This document shows positions 12,288-22,300 of a DNA stretch of 64,000 nucleotides, piece by piece (within the stretch, counting starts at the first letter, position 1; every line of letters starts with the position of its first letter). Origin of the DNA: Cardinalis cardinalis (lineage: Eukaryota; Chordata; Aves; Passeriformes; Cardinalidae); contig JACDOX010000162.1 in NCBI GenBank assembly GCA_014549065.1, forward strand, positions 840,196 through 904,195. Direction: 5' to 3'. The notes beneath the pieces are model-generated. The model was not told where the DNA came from. It worked only from the letters and a program-made list of their open reading frames with translations, and searched no databases. A program made the translations under genes and the position numbers.

Positions 12288-13309
12288 ATGAGCCACTTTT
12301 ATGGNGCACTTCAGAAATTTCAGGACTGGTAACGTGAAAACTGACAGTCAAACACCAGGGTAGCAAATGCTGGAGTAGCTGGGAAGGAGGGTGTAAAAGC
12401 AGAGCAGGTGACATATTAACAGTATTAGCACATTTCCCCTCATGTTTTTTCAGGTCACCCATCTCCAAATTCCCCTGGCAGGTAAGGAACTAACCTTTAT
12501 AATAGTACCTCATATACAAAAAAGTTCTGAGACTGAGTTTATAACCCAACACAGGTGGTTTAATGTTGTCCTTAAAATATCCTGTCTAAAGCCCTCTCTC
12601 ACATGATTGCATCTGATTGTCCTACTCTTTCCTACTAAAATCCAATCTCTCACCAAAAAATCCCCAAAAGCCTTGGAAAGCAGAAACCAACCAGCTCAAT
12701 AATGAAATTCAACATGGGTCCAAGTTCTTTCTAACTTCTCCTAAGGGGGATGNTCTGTGTCCATCCTTACATGCTCCACCACACTGTGCAAGATGTTTAG
12801 GAATGGAATTCAAGTGATGAGAGCTGACTCAGAGGTATGGTGAATTTCTATATGCTTTGTGCCAAACACAACTTTTTCCCCCCCAAGTACTTGTTTCTTA
12901 TGCTCCCTTGACTGATGTATTTTGTTCATTCAGCTGNGCTTGGACATTTCAAAGAACAAAAGCTGGATCCTTCACTCTATGTTTCACTGCTTCCTCCTCA
13001 AGCTCTCACAGACAATAGCGCAGGGAAGAAGGATTTCACACGCACCCCCGTACAAAATCCAGCACCCACCACGATTCTGTGCAAACCATGCCCACAAACG
13101 CCAACATCTTCCAATGTTCCACAGCTCAGCCCCGCACTCTNTGAATTTCACAGAGCAAAGTGGTGGAATTCACTCTGCGAATTCCACAAGGAGCAGAGCA
13201 GCCCCGGCGACCGGAGCTCCCAGTCCACAGCCAGAGCAATAAGCCCGCTTTCCGCCTGCTATTCCAGCACCGATTCCAGGGCAGAACGAGGAGAAACACG
13301 ATCTATTCA

Positions 13310-13328
13310 TGAGTCACTGGCTCACGTG
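13310..13328. promoter_or_regulatory. AP-1 site next to CACGTG E-box
   Basis: TGAGTCA at 13,310-13,316 is followed 6 bp later by CACGTG at 13,323-13,328, just inside the inferred CTTN first intron. Both are perfect consensus motifs. Function is inferred from motif and position only. Confidence 0.4.
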
Positions 13329-13439
13329 GTCATGATTCCTGAAGGAAGGAGCAAACGCTACGGNTCGAACACAAACCCAAGCTAAATATATGCCTCGGAT
13401 GTATGCGCTGCCCGGCGCTGCTATGACTAATCAGCGCAC

Positions 13440-14060
13440 ACATCATCCTACCCAGCACCTTCAGCGGCAGCCTCGGCACCTCCCCGCTGCCCGGGCCTAG
13501 GGACGGGCTCGGGGCAGCAGCGCCGAGGGGAGCCGGGAGCAGCTGAGGGGAGCCGGGAGCAGCTCCCAGGCCGGCCGGGCCCCACGGCCTGAGCCCGGCA
13601 CCGCGGCCGGGGGCTCTGCCCTGAGCGCTGTGGGGAGCCCCCGCCGCTTCTCCTCAAGTTCCCAGCTTCGGAGTTTAAATAATTAAAAAAAAAAAAAAAG
13701 AAAAAAAAGGACACGGAGCCGCGACGCCCCCCGGCTCTGCCTTGCGCTGCCCGGCCGTGCCCGCATCCCCCGGCCCGGCTGNCCTTCGGCCCAGCCGCGC
13801 TTACTCTGCCTCTGCCGCCGCCTCCTCCTCCTCGGCGCTGGCTCCCCGCCGGTGCTTCCCGGGCTGGCGGCGGCTGCTGCTGCTGCAATTTCCGCTTCTC
13901 CCGAGCTCCCACTTCCTCTTCCCGGCTCCAGGTGGGAGCGGGACGGGCTCCGCTCCGCCCCGCCGGGAGGGGCCGCGCCGCCGGCTGCGGGAACGCCGCC
14001 TCCCCCGCGGCCTGCGAGCCGCTCCGACCGTCAGAAATGCTTATTTCTATAATAAATGCT
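13440..14060 (-). promoter_or_regulatory. CTTN: CpG island, probable CTTN promoter and first non-coding exon
   Basis: This stretch is strongly GC- and CpG-rich, in contrast to its AT-rich surroundings, and lies about 2.4-3 kb upstream of the CTTN start codon. On the minus strand a good donor, GGCAGA|GTAAGC, ends a possible first exon at 13,805. A second candidate donor is CTGG|GTAGGA near 13,454. The island also holds a 20-bp tandem duplication and an A-rich tract at about 13,681-13,708. Open frames in it are alanine-, glycine- and arginine-rich products of GC composition and are not credible proteins. The transcription start cannot be fixed from sequence alone. Confidence 0.75.
13525..13564. 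repeat. 20-bp exact tandem duplication
   Basis: GAGGGGAGCCGGGAGCAGCT is present twice without a gap, at 13,525-13,544 and 13,545-13,564, within the CpG island. Confidence 0.85.
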
Positions 14061-14067
14061 TATTTCT
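14035..14067. repeat. Two direct copies of a 14-bp motif
   Basis: AAATGCTTATTTCT occurs at 14,035-14,048 and again at 14,054-14,067, a 19-bp period. Between the copies is TATAAT-like sequence. Confidence 0.7.
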
Positions 14068-14081
14068 GGAGCAGCTGCTCC
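14068..14081. promoter_or_regulatory. 14-bp perfect palindrome with CAGCTG E-box core
   Basis: GGAGCAGCTGCTCC is self-complementary over 14 bp and directly abuts two copies of AAATGCTTATTTCT, at the upstream edge of the CTTN CpG island. A role as a bHLH site is inferred. Confidence 0.35.
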
Positions 14082-16420
14082 GTCCCCCCTTTCTTTCAAA
14101 AAATGCAGCATCGGTAGTTTTAAAATGGCCACAGGGGAGTTGCTGGTGCAGTTGTGAACGTCCTTCTTTGTTTTTTAGTACTCACTTTTGCACTGTCATG
14201 TTTTGGAAGTCGGGTCTAGTCCGTCCCCAGGGGTTTTCATCGCTTTGTATCAGTGCGCAAAAGGTTCCCNCGTGGCCGGGATCCGATCCAAATGAGACGG
14301 ATGCCAAAATGGGAACTACGGGGGTTTAAAACACCGTGGAATGAGGTGCTGTTTGTTCGCACCTTCTAAAGGAGGGGAAAACCCCAAGGAATGCTATTTC
14401 TACAGATAAACACACAAATTCAGGCTGTAATAGAGGGCAAGATGATAAAAAACCCAGGTGAACGCAACAACTTAACTGCAAATGCAGCCAGTTCATGTCA
14501 TAAACAGGTCCGTTACTTTTTCCTGGATTACATGCAGTGCGATTTACCCTGTAAACTGAATACAGCATATTTGAAAAGGGCTGGATTTATGCTAAAAATA
14601 CTGTCTGCTAGAGGAGAACACACATGCAGAGAACATCAATCCTTTGGGCATTACTTCTGTCTCTTCTGTGTCTTTTTGGAGTCTTCACCTGTCCCTCCAT
14701 GTACAGGTAGAAATACCAACCACATTTATGTATCACTTTTNACCCATCTGATCCAACATCTCCTGTAAAACCAAAAGGTACTGCCACCTCAGTTAACTAC
14801 AATTGCCCTTTGCCTCCCAAGTCCCCTACTAANAACAAACAATGAAATTAACAAAATGTAGAATAACTTGTGCACCAAAGCTACAACCCTGACAGTGGGA
14901 AGTGAAAAACTTTCCTTTTAAAGGCAAAGTGACTCTTTAGTTTTTTTAAAGTACCACCCCCAAACATAGGGTGTCTATTTTTATTTACCTGAAAATTAAT
15001 TTTGCTGCCCCTCCCTCTCTATCTTTAGCCTACCAAGCTCTAAAAATAAATTCTGCTTTGAACTAATTTACCTGTTCTCCAAATCTTGGCATGATAAATC
15101 ACTACTGACCACAAAACAAGACACTGCTACAGCAGTTTAAAAGACAGAGTTAAACCATCTGCTTTGAGAGTCCCTGTCCTTTAAACATGCAAAATTTGCA
15201 AGTTTAAAGTTCAGTCAGATAATTCTGAAGCATGCAGACAGGATGCACAGTTTAATTTTTAAAGCCCTCTTTCCAACCGAAGCCTTTAAATACATTTGGC
15301 AATTTGCTAAATGTTGTATCTAATCAAGCATTATCTGAAGCTCACTGTNAGAGACCCAGGTGCCTTTTCCATGTGCAGTTTTGTTTCAGCAGGGTGTGTG
15401 GGAGTTATTAAAATTGAGCAAGACACATTTTTCTCGATCTCTCCAGCACAGTTCTGCTGTGTAACTCAGAAGGAAGCCACCACACAGGTTTTTTTTTGCC
15501 AGTTTGTGAAAGCTTTCGCCATTTCACTCATTTATTCTACCTCTCATGTCAGTTCCATTGTTCCATAACAGTTAAGGTTTTACAGCCTCAAAATAATAAA
15601 CGCATTTTCTGTTCACATTTTACAAGTCTATCCCGCATTGGTTTCACTTTTGAGAAGCAACAATACATGACTTTGAACACCTACTATCACTCACATCAGT
15701 GACCAGCAACGCCTAGGCAAGGTTTCTCTAAACAGCAAAGTTTAGCTGAGCAGTGAGTCAGGATTTCCTTCTGCGGTTCCATTTTAGGGTTTTTTTTCTA
15801 GAAAGATAGATTCTCTGAGAATACAAAAGAGACTGCAAATGGACAGACAGCAACTCGTACGGACAAGCCAGACAAACAGAGATGCACCACTGAACAAGGN
15901 TTAGAGCATCCATGGCAGTGTTTCTCCAGGCATTCCACGTCCTGCTGTTGATCTGGAGGACATGATGAAATATGCCTTACTACTCCTTTCATCATTCTGC
16001 AACTTTATCCCTCTGTCTTCTACTCAATGAAATGGTTTACAAATATATCAACATTGACATGAACAGCCCTATAGTGACCCCATTTAGTTCCCTGGTTCCC
16101 TCAACTCCTATGTTTCTCCCCAAATATCACTATGGCCATTATTTCATTTTATTACCAAAGCAACTGTTGCTGCTGTCTAGGACAGCATTTCCATCTTCAC
16201 CATGTGGACCAGAATACACTGAAGTTGTGTGTCAGGTCTGGTTTATTATTTTAAAAAGCAAATCATAGCTCTAAAGATGAGTAGAAGTAGGCAATAAAGC
16301 AGTTTTTTTCCAGAAAACTGATATTAATGTATGTGAACTCTAACAATTCCAAAGAAAATGTCACATCTAATTGAATATTTTTGCTCCTGGAAAAAGGTCA
16401 TCATTTGAAACCAGATCTAC
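14082..16420. other. Intergenic spacer between PPFIA1 3' end and CTTN promoter
   Basis: This is AT-rich unique-looking sequence. I see no exon of either gene, no recognisable transposon and no RNA gene. Open frames are short and match nothing I recognise. Confidence 0.6.
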
Positions 16421-16429
16421 AGGGCAGCA

Positions 16430-17915
16430 AACAATCATTAAGATGCTTTATTGACAATATCCACTCACTGCAAAGTTTCTGCCTGCATACAATTAGATCT
16501 TAGCTTTTCCATAGTGTTTTATTGGCAGTGGAAAATGCATCAGTACTTTATTGAAAGCAATAAATAATACTGTGATAAAAATAGTTCAAAAGTAGACTGT
16601 ACATATTGTTACATAATCTGAAAATACACAAAAGANTAATAGAAAAACAGAACAGTAACAATGAATTTCAGTTTTACAAGCAAGTTAAAAGTGGAAAACA
16701 ATAAGAAAAAAGTCATGCTATATATATTGTTGCATAATAAATAATGCACCATCTGAACAGATTCTTGCTGGCTTTTTAATATGCCATTTACAAGTGTCAG
16801 ATACATCTTCTACTCATACAGTCCAAAATGGCTACAACCATCCAAAATGAAGTCCAGACAAGTCTTGAGAACAAGTTTACAAAACACATAGGATGACTTA
16901 CATAAGAAAAGTAAGGCCTTTATTAGAAGATGCACTGCTTTAGTTTTCAGCCCATTGTACCTTCATCTTTCACTACTCATTTGACAGGAGGCTGCAGTGC
17001 TTTAGGATTGGTCCATTAAAACTGGTTCCACCAGCATCTTTCCACCAAGTGTTTTCAAGCAAAAAGGTCTAGGACAAAAAAAAAAACCTCTCTGTGGCCT
17101 GTGGCTCACGACCAGGAATCATTATGAAGTCTATCTTCCTCAGGGAAGGAAAAGCAAGAACAAAAAGAGTCCTCGGTTTATGGCTTGTTTTGAGTCACTG
17201 CGCAGAGGCGCTGCACAAACACAGCAGAGGGGTGAGCACTGAGACAATCGCTCCTACAACGCGTCCTGCAGGCTGAGGAGTTCCTCCCAGCTTTTCCGAC
17301 CACTTCTACTTTAAATAAAGACAAATTGCCACTACTTGACACATCCTCTGTGTGGAAAGGTACAGCTCTGAGGAGAACAACACTCGTGTACCGTCCCTCC
17401 TACGTCAACAAAGGCTCACCTGAAAAAAAGCTGGACTTGTTTTCAGATCTAAGCTAAGCGCTCCAAAAGACAAAATATATACTGCTCGGTGTCATGATAC
17501 TTTTACAAAGGTATTAAAATCCTTTTCACCTTCAGTTTCATTATTAAAAAACAATGATAATTACAGTTACTGCATAATTTACAAAAACCCTATATTGCTC
17601 ATAGGGACATATACATACAAGCATTACAGTACATTCAGCTGGAAAGACTAAAATTAGAATAAAAAATCAGCAATGATTTGATTTGTAGACTGAATAGAAA
17701 CAGAAAAAGTAAGTAACTATATAAATGACAAGTCACATAAATATAAGAAACATTTAGATTCTAAAATATTTTCTCTATAGTACTCATGAATTTATTTGCT
17801 AATTAAAAACTCTGTAATAAAATATCTCAAAGTGTCCATTTAACAAGTATTAACAGGTTAAGGGTTCCAAATGTTCAAAATGCTGCATATCACCGGTAGA
17901 AATAGTGTGGGTAAA
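16430..17915 (-). other. PPFIA1: PPFIA1 terminal 3' UTR exon (inferred)
   Basis: A very strong minus-strand acceptor ends at 17,916: about 50 nt of T-rich tract then TTTTTGCAG, followed by TTTACCCACACTATTTC. It pairs naturally with the consensus donor CTG|GTGAGT at 19,238, 12 nt after the PPFIA1 stop codon. The low-coordinate boundary is placed 10-30 nt past the last of three AATAAA signals on the minus strand. Splicing and end site are inferred. The alternative is one continuous 3' UTR from 19,249. Confidence 0.6.
16447..16552 (-). terminator. PPFIA1: Three AATAAA polyadenylation signals
   Basis: AATAAA on the minus strand occurs at 16,547-16,552, 16,518-16,523 and 16,447-16,452. They are the natural 3' end of PPFIA1, whose stop codon is upstream on the same strand. 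Which is used is unknown. Confidence 0.6.
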
Positions 17916-19237
17916 CTGCAAAAACAACAAACAAAAACAACACACAAAAAGAAAAAAAAACACAGAAGATTCCATTAGCAGGTTTGAACCACCATTGCAC
18001 TCCAAGATTGTCACAAACACTCAGCAGTGATGCACTGAATTACTGCCATGCCATGCTGGATATCATTTTATTGCCTCCTGCAATCTCCAGCTGCAATGCA
18101 AATAAAGCAATGAGGGCAAATGTTTCTGCCTCGAGGATTTCNATCCCACATCACCTGACTACAGAAAATCCTGAACCAGGGAGGAGAATCTGGGGGAGAG
18201 ACTTAAAACTNTAGTTTCTTGCCACTAAAAATACTTTAAAGAGAGCCCCTGAGATTATGTATGAACTGACACACTTGTGTGGTCTGAGCTGCTACATGCA
18301 GGAGTTTCCTCTGTCAGCATTTCACATGTAAGAACTCTTTAGAACTCAACTCATACATGCAAAAAGGTTCTGAATTTGAGGAAGCAAAGACATGAGTTGG
18401 AAGGGTTGCTAACAGTAAGAAGAAAGNCACTGCAAGCAGAGAAGACAGGCAATTTACAGTCCATGAAAGATATCAGTGAGGGGGAAAGAGCCACTGAGTT
18501 GATTTTTTAAAATTCATTGTAATAATAATTAAAAAAAAAAATCATTCTTGGGCTTGCTTGCAAAATTAGAGAAGTACTGTGCCATGAGAAAATACAGCAG
18601 AGGCTGCTGCAGAAACATTCCAGATCCTGGAGAAAGACAGGACTACAGCTCTTTCATAAGCCAGAATACATGGATTTTGTGTTACAACACATCAACAGCG
18701 CTGCTCCCCAAACTGAGGCTGCAGGTAGCTAAATCCAAGCAGCCAGCCCAAGCAATCACAGTGGTATGGAGTGTCCAGGAACTGGGAAACTGCAATTATC
18801 CCTGTAACAATTCAGTACTGAAGCATGTTTTAGTGGGACAACTCTGACCANGCAAAGACTTTGAGAGATCAGCAATCTGAGCTGCAGTGTCACACACTGG
18901 ATTATTTTCTTTTCATTTCTAATTTATTCTCTTCCCCCCCTCCCTACTTCCAACAGCTGTGCTTCATCCAGCCTTTGATTTCAACACTTTCTACAGAGCT
19001 GTTTAGCACAGGTCCTTTTTGAAGCTGATTTAAAACCTCACAGGAACACAGTTCTGACAAAACCCAGTATTTCAACACTCAGTCTTACTGTAGGAAATAA
19101 ACTTGGGATTTCCAATATAATGACCTACCCTGAAAACCTGGACTATTTTCTAAGTGTGTAAAACCACTGTAGGAAAATCCCTGCTGTTTTATTGCATAAA
19201 TAGCTGCTTCAGTGTTATTCCTATCAGCTTTACTCAC

Positions 19238-19308
19238 CAGGAGAAGGCTTTAACAGGAGTAGGTCCTTACTGTGGCAGAATCCAATCTTTGTGTTCCTGA
19301 TACACTGC
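19238..19308 (-). CDS. PPFIA1: PPFIA1 last coding exon (stop codon)
   Basis: Acceptor TCTTGGAATAG; codons SVSGTQRLDSATVRTYSC then TAA at 19,252-19,250. Twelve nucleotides after the stop is a consensus donor, CTG|GTGAGT, so the exon probably ends at 19,238 and the rest of the 3' UTR is on a separate exon. Confidence 0.92.
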
Positions 19309-22300
19309 CTATTCCAAGAAGCATGGGAAGACATGCAGAACACAGCATGCATGTTAGTTTTCAAAACAAAAAAAAACCCTCCACAGCAATGGTGATTACA
19401 GCTTTGGTACTCACCCAACTCTAAGGTTACAAGTTAGAAAAGCAGAATTTATTTTACAGTTTGTATATTAACCACTTCTTGTTCCACAGGCTAACAAAAA
19501 GTATTCTAAAAAAATCTGCTTGCCAACTAGCACAGAGAAATTGGCAAAGGTGATTTTCTAAGTTATTTACTACTTTATGTAGTTTGTAAATGTCTAATAT
19601 TTCAAGAAGAAAGTGGTTTTACATGGTAAAGACTTAACTTACTTTCATTTACAGAATTTTCCACATGAATTTTGGTAAATATTTTGTGCTAGTGACAGTA
19701 TCTAAAATTTAGAAGCGNGTACTGAGAGCAGCATCAGATGCAAAAATTGGTTTTTTGAGCTTTATGAATAAATAAGTTTTCAGAACCTGAGGCAACTCCA
19801 ACAGATTGTGTTCTCACCCTCTCTGTTCCAATAAAAAAAACATTTCATATTTGTTTCTATNTGTCTTTTGTAAACTAAATTCAAGACAAAGTTTATTCTT
19901 ATCTTCCTACAGATACGGTTTTTAAACAGACAAGATCCCTCATGTGACAGGTGATCAACCTCCACTTCCAGGTGGGATTTTTGGGGTCTGTTTTTGTTGG
20001 TTTGGGTTTTTTAATTCGTATCTGTGTGTGAACACATATATCCAAAGATCATAACGTATACAGCAATGAATAAAACAGTGATTTCAAGTCTGGTCAATAC
20101 TGCAATGATCACTGCAGGGGGGGGTAATGCACCTGTTACTGAAGTTTTACTCATCTCAAAATTACCTGAGGGGGTTTACTCACATCATTTTTGAATGCAT
20201 TTTATTGCATTTCAGAAGTGGGGTTCATATTGGTCTAATTGCTGCTAATCAGAAATTATGCATTGTGATTAAAAGACTCCTACTAAGCTGTCATTTCACT
20301 TTCCTAAATTACATTTATTTCTAGCTATGATTCTCATTTTGTTACTCCAGTGATGTAAAAAAGAAACTCCACCTCTAGTACAGCTTCCTGAAATGACAAA
20401 GCACCCTATGGTTAAACACAGTGTTATAAATACAACCATGCACAAGGCAGATGCTTTTATGCAGCAAAAAGGTCATTTGGACTCAATTCCCCTCAGGCAA
20501 AAAAAAAAAAGAACATCATGCTTAAAATTATACAAAATCAATACCATCAATCTGCATCTTCTTTGGCTGCATAGAGGGTGAAGACATTGAGGTTGTAACT
20601 CTGAAATTTGCAGGAAGAGTCTCTGCTGATCCAGCAGCTAAACCTCTTATGTCCTTTGGTCTAAACTTCTTTCTCCACGAAGGTGCTCTCCTAAAGCTCT
20701 TATCATCATCCTGTCATATTGACAAACAACATTAGCAGTGCAAAAAGTGTTATTGGGGATTGTTACTGACATTAAAAGGATTACTGACAAACTTAAGTAA
20801 ATGTATCACCACTGAAGAAGGTAATTGTGAGGAAATAAAAAGTAAGNGTATTAAATACTGCATTGCCAAGCAGGATTTTCCTTAAGCACTTGGGTAAATG
20901 TAATTTAATTACCCAAATGCATTTTCCTTCCCCCATTAATATATCTGCATCTTTCAAGCAATGTTCCCATCTCAGAAATATAATGCTACACTTAGTAAAT
21001 ACAGTTAAATACACTTCCAAAACCATCTTTGGTANAGAAAGTATTGTGTCAATGCAAATATACCCACTGGGCAGCTCCATTTGCCAGCTTCCCATTTAGA
21101 ACCAGTTAAATCCTTTGAATGCTCAGATTTATTCTCTTGTACAATTAGGAGATAAGTGTCTATATTATTTGGAGAGATCTTCATGATCAAACTGCCCTGT
21201 GCCACTAGAACAGAGCAAACATCTGTTCCCTTAAAGTTCCTTTTGCAGTTTGCAATCTCCAAGAAAAATACTTTAGAAAACCATCAATGCTTTCTGATGG
21301 GTTGNTAAAACCTTGGTAGAGATGCACAAGGGAACAGAGCTGTCAGGAGCTTCCCCTGTCCTCTTCCTCATCCCAGCACCAATGTTTCTGAGACTGGTTT
21401 CCTGAGCTGGTTAACCACAGAAGGGTTTGCTCACTTCAGCCTTAATCTGGAACACTTTTGCCNACATGTGCTACCACATCAAATCTCATCAGCACCAAAG
21501 ATGAGGCAGCAGGGAGTTAATTAAGGCTCTCCTGGGGAAGTAACACCAGCTTGAATCTCTTCACTGAGCAACCTACAAGGTTAAAGATGGAACACTCTCT
21601 CCTCCATGCTGTGGGTGCACAGCTTAGAGAGTCACACTTAGAGAGTTTTACATTCCTTTCAAAGCAGTTTGTACAATAAGATCACAGCCTGCCCAACAGA
21701 AATTACTTTGATGTGTAAACACACCTGGTGGTCTTCTGCACCAGTATGAATTAAAATAACAAAGGATTTCTTAAAAACCACTCAAAGCCCTTTGAAATGC
21801 TGCTCTTCAGGATAAAGTGCCTTTCACTATCACAGCTTGTTCATTACGATGCTGGTCACTAGTTTTCCCATATTTTAGATAAAGACGATTCAGCCCAAAA
21901 TGCTGCTATTAGACATTAACCACTCCAGCTAGAAAACCAAACTTGCAAATCTTCTCAATACTTTCATATTCAAAGTCATCTTACCAAAATACACAAACCC
22001 TGCTGTATTTAGAAATCCTCAGAGACAAGGAGTTTCAAATTAAAGCTTCTGTCACTGTTCTGTCAAAAGCTGGAAGAGGTTCAGGTTAAATTCTTTCACT
22101 GAGCAGTTCTGATAAAGTTTCCAGGACCATAAAATGGGTCAACAACTTGAGTAACTTACTTCATCAAGTCTTCTGTCAGTGCCCATAGCAAGGAGGTTAT
22201 TGAATTCCCTCTCCAGGACAGCACGAGCCTGAAGTTTGTGGTACGAAAGAAATGGAAGTTAATTCCAAAAGATTTCTAGTTAGTAACCTATAATGATTTT

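Larger units (their letters stand above)
11038..13804 (-). other. CTTN: CTTN 5' UTR intron
   Basis: This is the gap between the start-codon exon and the CpG island. It ends in the acceptor TGCTGGTGTTGCAG in front of the ATG. Its 5' end is inferred from the candidate donor GGCAGA|GTAAGC at 13,805. It contains a strong 19-bp hairpin at 12,242 and an AP-1 plus E-box pair near 13,310. An additional non-coding exon inside it cannot be excluded. Confidence 0.6.

Noticed and set aside
13448..14329. Long open frames on both strands in the CpG island
   Set aside because: They are Ala-, Gly-, Arg- and Pro-rich translations of GC-rich promoter sequence, with overlapping open frames on both strands, and no family resemblance.
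16609..16806. Minus-strand 65-codon frame in the PPFIA1 3' UTR
   Set aside because: Low-complexity Phe, Leu and Val translation of AT-rich 3' UTR with an N; not a credible small protein.
20520..20545. Alternative PPFIA1 stop by reading through the donor at 20,545
   Set aside because: The next exon restores the conserved VRTYSC C terminus in phase, so splicing is the better reading.
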